DNA of 64,000 nt from Psychrobacter sp. WY6 (GTDB lineage Bacteria; Pseudomonadota; Gammaproteobacteria; Pseudomonadales; Moraxellaceae), in assembly GCF_018448495.1 (NCBI RefSeq), contig NZ_CP049902.1, forward strand, positions 124,001 to 188,000, in the 5' to 3' direction. The position numbers and the translations under genes were made by a program. Below, piece after piece: positions 29,323-38,414 of the stretch. The notes below the pieces were generated by a model. The model was not told the DNA's origin. It saw only the letters and a program-made list of their open reading frames with translations, and ran no database searches. Positions within the stretch are counted from its first letter, which is position 1; every line of letters starts with the position of its first letter.

Positions 29323-29976
29323 TTAACGTACGTTGTTTGGCGCATTGATGGTTAATTCAACACGGCGGTTTTGCTGACGACCATACTCGGTGCTGTTATC
29401 AGCAACTGGACGAGACTCACCATAAGCGACGACATTGATACGGCTAGAAGCCACACCGCGTGCGCTTAAATAGTTCGCTACTGCGTAAGCACGATCGCGT
29501 GATAGTTTCATGTTATAAGCATCAGAACCTTTGCTATCAGTATGACCAGCAACCGTTATCGTGTTTTGGTTATACTCATTTAGCGTTGATGCAAGCTTAT
29601 CAAGCGTTGGTCTAAATGATGGGTTTAAAGACGCATCATCAAATGAGAACGTGATGTTGCCTGGCATTACTAGGTCAATATTACCGTTCGCATTTGGCGT
29701 AACGGTTACACCTGTACCAGCCATTTGCTGCTCAAGCTGCTTGGCTTGACGCTCCATGTAGTAACCAACACCAGCACCCAAAGCTGCGCCAATCGCGGCA
29801 TCACGACCTGTGTTATCACCACCTGTTGCTTTTGAAATTGCGCCGCCGCCTAAAGCACCTGCCAATGTACCAATGGCAGTTTTGTTCAAGCGTTGTTGTC
29901 CAGTGTTTGGATCAGTAGCACAACCGCTAAGAGCTAGACCTGACGCTACTGCTGCAATCATTAATGTATTACGCAT
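29323..29976 (-). CDS. OmpA-family outer-membrane lipoprotein (YiaD-like)
   Basis: 217 residues from ATG 29976, which has AGAGGAA just upstream. Lipobox LSGC is near residue 19. A Gly-rich glycine-zipper region follows (GTLAGALGGGAISKATGG...AAIGAALGAGVGYYMERQ). The C-terminal OmpA peptidoglycan-binding domain includes TITVAGHTDSKGSDAYNMKLSRDRAYAVANYL and ...GESRPVADNSTEYGRQQNRRVEL. This order matches YiaD-type proteins that tether the outer membrane to peptidoglycan. The longer in-frame start at 30048 would hide the signal peptide. It has its own terminator. Confidence 0.92.
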   Translation of the reverse strand: MRNTLMIAAVASGLALSGCATDPNTGQQRLNKTAIGTLAGALGGGAISKATGGDNTGRDAAIGAALGAGVGYYMERQAKQLEQQMAGTGVTVTPNANGNIDLVMPGNITFSFDDASLNPSFRPTLDKLASTLNEYNQNTITVAGHTDSKGSDAYNMKLSRDRAYAVANYLSARGVASSRINVVAYGESRPVADNSTEYGRQQNRRVELTINAPNNVR

Positions 29977-30329
29977 ATTTCCTCTTAAGTTTAAAAAATT
30001 ATAGACAAACAAAGTGTGCTTTTTATAAATATTTTCTGTTAATTCCATCTACATGCTTAATATACACTCGTCATTATTATGGCAATTACAATCTAATCAT
30101 GTGTAATATTTTGTCACACCTGTGTATGAGAAGTGCAGAATGATTTAATGAGACTTTCACAGTGATTGGATACGTTTGTGTTCTCACTGTTAACTACCCA
30201 TTAGCGCAAGGTGTTATCACAAGTCACGTTTACACTCGTACACTCTGAACCGTTTCTGCTAAAATTGTGCAATAAGCTGGCAATGAATCTTCAATAACTA
30301 ATAAGACTGATGACCGAAAAGGATTTAGC

Positions 30330-31286
30330 ATGCGATTGACATCTACTATTCGAAAAATACACGAACGCACCCTAAATTAGGCAAAGCGTTTCACTTGCGA
30401 CAGCGACTGGGGTTATTGCAGCCAACAGCTTCGGTGGTAGTATTCCCTTATGGTTAATGGGTGTCGGCAAAGTCATCACTGGTGCTCCTATCGCAGACAA
30501 AGCGGTCATCAAAATCGCGACTTATTGGATCAGTAGCAACAGTGCCTTGATCGATGACATGTTGCCACGTAAAGATTGGCGCATCAGCTTACCCGATGAC
30601 GTTCACATTAATGGCAAATATTTGCTGGTCAGCAACCATCAGTCTTGGGTCGATACCAGTATCGTGCAGTACATTAGTGAAAAACGCTTGCCATTGACAC
30701 GGTTTTTCACCAAATTTGAACTGATTTACATTCCGATTGTGGGTCAAGCCTTTTACTTTTTAGACTTCCCAATGATGCGTCGGCATTCTAAAGAAGCCGT
30801 CGCTAAAAATCCTGCTCTACAAGGCAAAGACATCGAAGAAGCCAAACGCGCCTGTGCCCTGTTAAAAGACAAACCTTTTACTTTGTTAAATTACTTAGAA
30901 GGCACGCGTTTCACCAAAGCCAAACATGCAAAGCAACAGTCTCCTATATGCATTTATTGAAGCCACGGGCAGGCGGCCTATCTTTAGCCATTAACGCGCT
31001 AGGCGAAGACATCGATGGCATGCTAGATATGACCATCGTTTATCCTGATGGTGTGCCAAGTTATAGTGATTTGTGGAAAGGCAACATCAAGCGTTTGGGC
31101 GTCGATGTGCGTTATATTGAGATGCCTGATGCATTTAACGATATTAAAAATGGTGGTTACGAAAATGATGACGCGGTAAAATCTCAAATGTTTGATTGGG
31201 TAGAGCAAATTTGGCAGCAAAAAGATCAGCGTATTACCGATATGTTGGCTGAGTTTGAAACAAACCCTAAAGCTCCGAGCGCTTAG
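30330..31286 (+). CDS. PlsC-like acyltransferase (LPLAT, YihG-type), two frameshifts
   Basis: The start is ATG 30330 behind AAGGA. The first ~15 residues (RLTSTIRKIHERT) are separated by an indel near 30376 from RQSVSLATATGVIAANSF. The HX4D acyltransferase motif NHQSWVDT, the FTKFELIYIPIVGQAFYFLDFPMMRR segment and EGTR are all present. A second indel near 30944 separates QQSP from YMHLLKPRAGG. Repaired length is about 318 residues, typical of YihG-like 1-acylglycerol-3-phosphate acyltransferase homologues at the inner membrane. It likely acts in phospholipid acyl transfer. Both breaks are one-base and probably artefacts. Confidence 0.88.
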
Positions 31287-31575
31287 AGACATCGTTAACA
31301 GAGCAACGGCATACAACAGTAAATTACTTTAAGTCGTTTTAAAACTACGATTGAGCGCTGTTGTTTAAAATGCCGATTCGTAAATGCTGACTGTAAACCC
31401 CAACTCATAAATGATAATGCGTAATTATAATGAAAGATGGGTTGTTTTTTGGCTCTATTCATTGATAATGTGAATAGTCATGAGCCCATGACTTTTTGAC
31501 CGTTAGTGACTTGATAGCCCTGTACTATTTGAGCCGCTTATTTTTCGTGCTATTTATCATTTATAAGGTTTGACT

Positions 31576-32660
31576 GTGCCCGCTTCCTCTTCTACTAGCC
31601 TGCCTCTAGACTCAGCGCCTGTATCCAATCAGCCGCCTAATAATACGCTGCCACCGCCAAACCGACCAACGCCAAATCGCTTAAAACTCACTTACGATAT
31701 CGTGATGATTATTGCCATCAGTATCGATCTATTATTGATTAGTATTGATGCTATCTTGATGAGTAGCTTTAGTAGCAATGCCGCAGGATGGCTCAGTATT
31801 AGCGATGCTCTCAACTGGTATCAAAATACCTTACATGAGCCTTTACGTACCGCTGGTGGATTTTTTACCCTATTTTTGATCTTTGAGCTACTGCTACGTT
31901 GGGCGATTGCGATTAAACAAAACGTCTACTATCGCTGGTTTTTTTTCCTTTTGTACATTGGTATGAAGTATTGGGGTGCTTTCCGCAGCTGCGTGCCTTA
32001 CGTTTATTCCGAGCGGTCATCATTGGGCGACGCTTATACCAACTTGGTTACCAAGTGCTGCCGCAGCCATGGATTAATCGGATTAGGTTTTATATCGACT
32101 TACTGTTAGAAGAGCTGTCCGACCGCGTCATATTGACGACTATCCAAAACTTTCGGCAGCAACTGACCGATCCTAAAACGCATAAATCCTTTATTGAATC
32201 AACGATAGCTCGTAATCGTAACGAGATTGAGGCAGCAGTGCTGTCGATACTGCGCACAGAGCTAGCACCAAAACTACAGGAGTTGACGGCAGCATCAGGT
32301 GGCGGCAGTATATTAGCCAGCGAGATGGGCAATGCTATTGAAGAGGGTTTAGCTAATACGCCTGAGCTGCGTCGCTACCTACGCATGATACCGATTGCCG
32401 GTAGCTTGATTGAATCACAGTTGCAACACGTCGGGCACAATATAGGCGAAAACGTCGTTTACGCACTCAATAAACGCCTTCTAGACCCTGAACGCCTCGA
32501 TTCATTGATGGTAGCGATTGCCAACGGCATTGCCAGTATCGATACGGATAATACTGCGTTAGATACCTTGATTTCGAGTATCATCGATGACAGTTTGACA
32601 GAATTTGAAGCGCAGGTAAAAGTGCAGCAGTGGAAGCATCAAGAGATGCTTCATCTATAA
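31576..32660 (+). CDS. Membrane protein with ion-channel-like N-terminus, frameshifted
   Basis: About 360 residues after repair. A Pro-rich cytoplasmic start is followed by hydrophobic segments near residues 40-60 (IVMIIAISIDLLLISIDAI) and 93-112 (FFTLFLIFELLLRWAIAI). Next come RWFFFPFVHWYEVLGCFPQLRALRLFR in the repaired frame, the style of a voltage-sensor-like S3/S4, then a long helical C-terminal domain. The break is in a T8 run (31939-31946), where T9 restores the frame. GTG 31576 has AAGG 7 bases upstream; TTG 31570 is too close. It sits 126 bases before minC. I do not know the function. Confidence 0.7.
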
Positions 32661-32786
32661 TTCATACTGCTAATAGCACGCCCTGCCTACAAAACATTAG
32701 GCTTGGCAAGCAAATGAATGGTATGACTCGATAATAAAAACAACACCGTGGATACAGCGACAGAATTATCTCTTGAGGATTTATAT

Positions 32787-33635
32787 ATGACAGTTTCAGA
32801 TAATGACAGCCAAGGCTCGAGCGCCGCACCAGCATTGGCATTTTATGGCAAGATGCTGACTTTTTCACGTTTGCAATTTAGCACAGATGATTTAAGTGCG
32901 ATAGACGCCCAGCTTGCCGCAACGCTTAGTAATAAATCTAGCAATATCCCTATCCTTATCGATAGCGAGGTTGAACAAGATCTCTCAGCATTGGTAGAGC
33001 TTTTATGGTTGGGGCTTACAACCTATTGGCGTCGTGACTGGCACACTAGATGCGCAAGCCCGTGAACAGCGATTGGCCATCTTCCCTGCTGATGGCAAAC
33101 GTATTGAGCGTATACCTAGCAAGAAAGCTGCAGCTCAAGTAAGCAAAGCTCCCGATGATAAGCATACAGAATCAGCCAGCATCAATTCAACCAGTAACAA
33201 TTCAGACAGCACCAATGATACTGCAGCCATCAGCGAGTCAAACACAAAACAACGATAGCAACCACCACAGCAGAGACATTGGTGAGCGCTGAGCATATTA
33301 CCAGCCTAATTTACGATCAAATGCTACGTTCAGGACAAAGCCTGAATCACGTGGGCGGTGATTTGATTTTGACCAATAGTGTCAATAGCGGGGCGGAAGC
33401 GATTACCGATAACAGCTTGCACGTTTACGGTCGTGCCCAAGGACGCTTGGTTGCTGGTGCTACCGGTGACAAAGATGCTCGTATTTTTTGTCAAGTTTTT
33501 AATCCTTCTTTGGTGTCAGTGGCGGGAACTTATTGCTTACGAGACAACTTACCTGAGCACGTGATTGACAAATCTGTACAAGTAAGATTTGTAGAAGGTG
33601 AAGGCTTAGTATTTACGGTAATGGATGACGCTTAA
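32787..33635 (+). CDS. minC: Septum-site inhibitor MinC, two frameshifts
   Basis: The N-terminal MinC domain (ALAFYGKMLTFSRLQFSTDDLSAIDAQL) leads through WLGLQPIGVVTGTLDAQAR, a low-complexity linker, then the C-terminal beta-helix domain (DQMLRSGQSLNHVGGDLIL, NSLHVYGRAQGRLVAGATGD, IFCQVFNPSLVSVAGTYCL). The frame is lost at a G4 run (33011-33014, G3 expected) and at an A4 run (33246-33249, A5 expected). Both are typical homopolymer errors. The start is ATG 32787 with GAGGAT. MinC blocks FtsZ assembly away from midcell with MinD. Repaired length is about 283 residues. A 449-base gap, unusually long, separates it from minD. Confidence 0.92.
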
Positions 33636-34084
33636 ATTCTTTTACCGTTAAGAACGATAAATTCATTCATGATTTTTATAAATGTAGACAGGCTAAGCCG
33701 ATTTTCATCATACATGACGCTTATTAAAAAACGTTTATTAGAAAATCTCAACAGTAGACGTTTAGACAGCGCACTTAATATTATAGTAAGTTATTTAACA
33801 AAAGTGTTCTATGATGAATCGCTAGCTCTGCCACTATCTACACTACTCGTCAGCGTCTATTTATTATTCACAATAGGCAATATTGACCAGAAAATTCTAG
33901 GTAGCACCGCTTTGTGATCCATATATAAGCTGTTTTTCTGCTTTACTATGGACGTGCTATAAATTTTTGTTTATTTATGCTAGGCTACCTTCGCAGGTAG
34001 TGTATATATAGCATGTGAATAATGTGCAATTGCGCTATTTTTTTATATAAAAGATATCCCATTGATTCATAGGAGTGTGCCATT
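33636..34084. other. Intergenic region between minC and minD
   Basis: About 450 AT-rich bases. An 82-codon ORF at 33669-33917 shows no recognisable family or ribosome-binding site and I do not annotate it. The last 80 bases probably carry a minD promoter and its AGGAG site. Confidence 0.5.
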
Positions 34085-34900
34085 GTGGCGAAGATAGTTG
34101 TAATCACTTCAGGTAAAGGCGGTGTGGGCAAAACCACGACAAGTGCCTCTTTTGCCGCAGGTTTAGCATTGCGTGGCTATAAGACAGTCGTTATCGATTT
34201 TGATGTGGGTCTACGTAATCTAGACTTAATCATGGGTTGTGAAAACCGAATTGTTTATGATTTTGTTGATGTCATCACTGGTAGCGCACGCTTGTCGCAA
34301 GCACTGGTCAAAGACAAACAGCTTGAAAACTTGTATATCCTACCCGCCAGTCAAACGCGTGATAAAGACGCCCTGACAGACGAAGGGGTGGCAGAGGTTA
34401 TGTCTGAGCTGTCTAAACAGTTCGACTATATTATCTGTGATTCACCAGCTGGTATTGAGCGCGGTGCACAACTCGCCATGTATCATGCTGATGAAGCGAT
34501 CATCGTCACCAACCCTGAGATTTCTTCAGTGCGTGACTCAGACCGTATTATCGGTATCTTGCAAAGCCAGACCAAAAAGGTTGAAGAAAACCAAGGCTCT
34601 GTACGTGAGCATTTGATTATTACTCGTTATAATGCTGAGCGTGCAGCAGCCAACGAGATGATGGACATTGATACCATTTCAAATGATATCCTAAAAGTTC
34701 CGTTACTTGGGGTTGTTCCTGAAAGTCACTCAGTGCTTGAAGCATCTAACCATGGTGAGCCAGTTATTCATTATACCGATTCAGTTGCTGGTCAATGTTA
34801 TGATGACATCGTCGCCCGCTTCTTAGGTGAAGAACGCCCACTACGTCATATTGACGTGAAGAAAAAGAGTCTATTACAGCGCTGGTTTGGAGGTCAATGA
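34085..34900 (+). CDS. minD: Septum-site ATPase MinD
   Basis: 271 residues, full length and intact. The deviant Walker [10 protein letters not shown] starts near residue 10, with the switch regions [15 protein letters not shown] and [21 protein letters not shown] following. A C-terminal amphipathic membrane-targeting helix ([12 protein letters not shown]) is present. The start codon is GTG at 34085, behind AGGAG. MinD binds the membrane in its ATP form, recruits MinC, and is released by MinE. Its stop overlaps the minE start. Confidence 0.98.
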   Translation: MAKIVVITSGKGGVGKTTTSASFAAGLALRGYKTVVIDFDVGLRNLDLIMGCENRIVYDFVDVITGSARLSQALVKDKQLENLYILPASQTRDKDALTDEGVAEVMSELSKQFDYIICDSPAGIERGAQLAMYHADEAIIVTNPEISSVRDSDRIIGILQSQTKKVEENQGSVREHLIITRYNAERAAANEMMDIDTISNDILKVPLLGVVPESHSVLEASNHGEPVIHYTDSVAGQCYDDIVARFLGEERPLRHIDVKKKSLLQRWFGGQ

Positions 34901-35189
34901 TGACGAAGAAAAAAGGATTTTGGAGTAGCCTATTTGGTACTGACGACAGTGGTAGCGCAGGTAGCGCTAATATGGCTACTGAGCGTCTTAAGGTTATCGT
35001 TGCGAGCGAAAATCGCTTAAAAACCGCTTAACAGCTGATCGTATCGAAAAAATGAAACGTGAGATTTTAGAAGTGGTCAACAAATATGTCAATGGCGTAC
35101 AGATTGATGATGTGAATATCAATCATCGTTCTGAGGACAGCCTAGACGTATTAGAGATGAATATCAGTCTACCTGAACACAAAAAATAA
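34900..35189 (+). CDS. minE: Cell-division topological factor MinE, frameshifted
   Basis: The ATG at 34900 overlaps the minD stop by one base. The N-terminal part FWSSLFGT...[14 protein letters not shown] is followed by a break at an A5 run (35019-35023). One more A gives [23 protein letters not shown] and the C-terminal [17 protein letters not shown], the normal topological-specificity domain. Repaired length is about 97 residues. Because minE is essential for normal division when minCD are present, this break is very probably an artefact. A strong terminator follows. Confidence 0.93.
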
Positions 35190-35207
35190 GCGCTGTCTTA
35201 GAAAAAC

Positions 35208-35243
35208 AAAAAAGCCCTAAGTATCATCACTTAGGGCTTTTTT
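35208..35243. terminator. Terminator after minE
   Basis: AAAAGCCCTAAGT / ACTTAGGGCTTTT stem with a 6-nt loop and a T-run. It sits between minE and the convergent cytochrome b561 gene and could serve both strands. Confidence 0.88.
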
Positions 35244-35303
35244 ATATTGCATGAAATAGTAGGTTTACCTATAGCAGCCTACGATTATTTTGATACCATT
35301 ATT

Positions 35304-35825
35304 TTATACGCGCTATCAAATTGTCTTTTTTGACAAACTGATGATATAGAGCAGCACCGATATGAATAAGTGTAAAGGCAATAATGGTCGGCCAAATAAT
35401 ATCAGTATGCAGGTCATTATAAAAGCGTGCCAACCCTCTATCTGGTGTGACAAATACAGGGATTTGAAACAAGCCAAAAAATCGACGGGGCGTCCACCAT
35501 AAACGGACATCAGCAAACCAGCTATTGGCATTGCAATTAATAAAGCATATAAGCCAAAATGCGACAGTTTAGAGGCTAATAACTGCCACTTTGGCATCGG
35601 TACAGGTGGCGGCGCCTTAATAAATACACGATTAAGCACCCGTGCTATCATCCAACATAACAAACTAATACCAAACGCTTTATGCAACCCAATATAAAGA
35701 TTGTTATCCAAATTATCGTACAACAGAATCATTATCCACGTAACCAACAGTAAAACTGCACTGATCCAGTGAAATATCCGGCTGCTGACTGGCCACTTTG
35801 ACACATTTGAATTGGTACTATTCAT
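35304..35825 (-). CDS. Cytochrome b561 (superoxide oxidase CybB-like), frameshifted
   Basis: A four-helix b-type cytochrome. Heme-ligand histidines appear in SRIFHWISAVLL, YIGLHKAFGI and KLSHFGLYALL, and, in the repaired frame, in AFTLIHIGAALYHQFVKKD. The frame breaks in an A6 run on the plus strand (35476-35481). One more base gives VDFFGLFQIPVFVTPDRGLA and moves the stop to 35304. Repaired length is about 173 residues. Start ATG 35825 has AGGA upstream. Family members pass electrons from superoxide to quinone in the inner membrane. Confidence 0.85.
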
Positions 35826-35971
35826 GAGCTGTCCTATTACCCTCATCACTAATTATCTATCATCAATGTTATAGACAAAACAACCACTCATTCAACGATT
35901 AGCAATCATCAAAGTAATTGGATAACCCTATTTCTCTGATAGTAGAAATAAACCCCGATATAAGCGAGATG

Positions 35972-36487
35972 CTATCTGTCTAAATCGACCAATTGATGCG
36001 CAATTTTGTCTAAGTCGGGCACCAAATAAGCCTTATCATCAATCATAACCGTTTGGAAAAGATAGGATAGCATAACGTTTTCATCAAAAGGTAGGGCTGT
36101 TTTGTCGCTGTCTATATTATCGGCATGCTTAGGGCTGTTAAATTGCTCAGGAACGTCAATATCTTTGACCTCAGAAATACGCACTTGTCGCTGGTGCAGC
36201 TCGCCTGCCGTTTGTAAAGCTAAACGATGATCGGTAGTATTGCCCTCTAATACAATCATGGTATCTGGCATTTGATCCTGTGGTAGCAGATGACATACCA
36301 CTACCTTTTGCTGCTGCCATTCATAGGTTGCCGTGCGCTCATTATAATCATCCACACTCAAAATCAGGCTGCTTGGAATAAGCCAGTCAGGTTGGTCAAA
36401 TGCTGGCACAATAGTGACATCAAGCATACCGTTATTCGTGGTCAGTAAACTCACTGCCTCAAACGAATGTTTCAAAATTTGTTTCAT
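35972..36487 (-). CDS. chpC: ChpC, CheW-like protein of the Pil-Chp system
   Basis: 171 residues, a divergent CheW-like domain (VVVCHLLPQDQMPDTMIVLEGNT, LHQRQVRISEVKDI, MIDDKAYLVPDLDKIAHQL). In the Pil-Chp cluster the last CheW-like gene after the CheB-like chpB is chpC. It may link extra receptors to ChpA. It lies 18 bases after the chpB stop on the same strand and is the end of the cluster. Confidence 0.82.
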   Translation of the reverse strand: MKQILKHSFEAVSLLTTNNGMLDVTIVPAFDQPDWLIPSSLILSVDDYNERTATYEWQQQKVVVCHLLPQDQMPDTMIVLEGNTTDHRLALQTAGELHQRQVRISEVKDIDVPEQFNSPKHADNIDSDKTALPFDENVMLSYLFQTVMIDDKAYLVPDLDKIAHQLVDLDR

Positions 36488-37400
36488 ACATCGCTCACAA
36501 TCAGTTAATGCAAAGAGGCTACTACTAATCTTTCATCAATATAATCTGTTAGTTTTTGTGCTAAATCCGCTGGACTGCCAATAAAACCACAATACCCTGA
36601 ATCAATAATCGCCTGAGGTTGACTTGGGCAAGCGCTTAAGCTGGGATCTTGTACCCACAATTGACTGTTATTCTCTTGAATAAGATCCAGATACTGCGAA
36701 CCATCATTACCCATGCCAGAAAATATAATATTGATAAGCTCGCTACCATAAACGTCGCTGGTGTTTTTGAGAATCTGACCAATCGCGGGCTTATACTCAC
36801 CCTCCCAAGCTTGCTCTAGCAATATGACTCGACCGGTAGAGTCACAAACAATTTGTTTATCAATAGGAGCTATAAGACACTGTCCTGCTCTTAAACGCTG
36901 CGAAGAAGTAATCACCTGACAATGCCAGTCATTATGGCGATTCAGGATGCGTGGCAGTGTGCCAATCATCGTTTTATTAAAATGGTGCGCCAGCAAAATA
37001 CACACCGGTAGCGTCGCCGACAAGTTATCCAAAAATTCTTTTATAGCACTAGGCCCACCCATAGAAGCACCCAAAAATACTACGTAGCGCCAGTCTGCAT
37101 CAGCATTATCAGGTTTGTGCACGGGTGCATCCATTAAAACGGGTAATGCCAACATATGTGCCAGCTTACGCTTTAATTTGCGCTGCCATTTGGCATATTG
37201 CGGCGCTTCATTTAAGTAAGGTGCTTGACTAAAACCCACCAACACCGCAGCAGGCTTAGATGCCGTGGTCGCGGCTACCACACTGTCGTCGTAATCACTA
37301 TCTATTAGCCAGATGTCAATCGAGGTATCAGAGCGCCCCTGTTTTTCTTGCAGTTGCGCCCGTGACATACAGCCAACAAGGCTAAAACCACAACTGCGTA

Positions 37401-38314
37401 TAGTCAGTTCAAAACAAAAGTGTTATGTCTAGGACAAACATCATAAAATAATTTGGATAAGTCATTTTCCATCCACCCTTGGCGTAGAAACTTCACTTGA
37501 GCCCATTTTTTCTCAATAGGGTTCAAGTCTGGGCTGTACGGCGGCAGCCATAGGATACGATGACCATGCCTGTTCAGTAATTTTTGGATACGTCTACTTT
37601 TATGAAACCGAGCGTTATCCATGACAATCACGCATTTGGTTTTAAGGCTTGGGATTAGGGTGTGTTTGCACCAATCGTAGAATATGCCGCTGTTAATGTT
37701 GTGTTCAAAGTAATCCAGTGCAAATAGCATCTTTTCATATAGAGCCCCAATGACGTTGGTTCGCTTTTTACCTTGCCAGTTGTAGCTGTCGATACAGGGT
37801 TTGCCTATCGGTGCATAACCATGAGGACGAATGGTCTGGCTTTCAAAACCGCTTTCGTCCATATACACAATGGGATAACCTTGCTGTTTAAAGTTATCAA
37901 GCTTACTCTGATACGCCGCTCTTTTTATTGGACATGCTTTTGGATGCTCTAAGGTCTTTTTTTTGACTGATGCCTAGGCGTTTTAAAGCCTCACAAATGG
38001 CTGGGGCAGTACAGTTGAACCGTCTTGCTCTCTCATAGTGATAGTCATCAGGGTAACGCTCAACGTCTTTGCGTAGTGCATCATCCGGTATTTTTGATGG
38101 CGTAACATTGCGAGTGCTCTTACTATGCAGCCGTTTCTTCCACTTTTGAATAGTGGTTGGACTAATGTCATAAAAAGAGGCTGCCTCGGCAAAGGTCATG
38201 CCATCTGCTAAGCTTTTAAGAACTTGTTTGCGATAATCTAGTGAGTAAGTCATGATAATTGAGTATATCTGTTGAGATGTTTTATCTTATAACATTTTTA
38301 TACTTAATGCACTA
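37401..38314 (-). mobile_element. IS630-family insertion sequence, 914 bp
   Basis: The ends read outward TAGTCAGTTC (lower end) and TAGTGCATTA (upper end), imperfect inverted repeats. TA duplications flank the element at 37399-37400 and 38315-38316, the signature target of the IS630/Tc1-mariner group. It encodes one DDE transposase in two frames. It is inserted in chpB. Confidence 0.92.
37404..38253 (-). CDS. IS630-family transposase in two reading frames
   Basis: The N-terminal ~100 residues carry a helix-turn-helix (TFAEAASFYDISPTTIQKWKKR). The C-terminal ~180 residues carry the DDE domain: MDESGF (first D), VIVMDNARFH (second D) and LPPYSPDLNPIEKKW (E). The frame changes at an A8 run (plus-strand T8, 37957-37964). 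Reading A7 gives the family-typical ISQKKTLEHPKA. The change needed is +1, not the -1 of the common programmed A-slip. A sequencing indel, a dead copy or +1/-2 frameshifting are all possible. Confidence 0.9.
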
Positions 38315-38414
38315 TACAGTATCTGAAAAGGCCATACGCTGATGATGGTCTTCTGCCACTACCATCACCTTAATATCGTCCTTGTTTTTTCCTCTTAGCG
38401 CCAAGACACGTGCA

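Noticed and set aside
33669..33917. 82-codon ORF between minC and minD
   Set aside because: No ribosome-binding site, no recognisable motif and low-complexity AT-rich composition; treated as chance.
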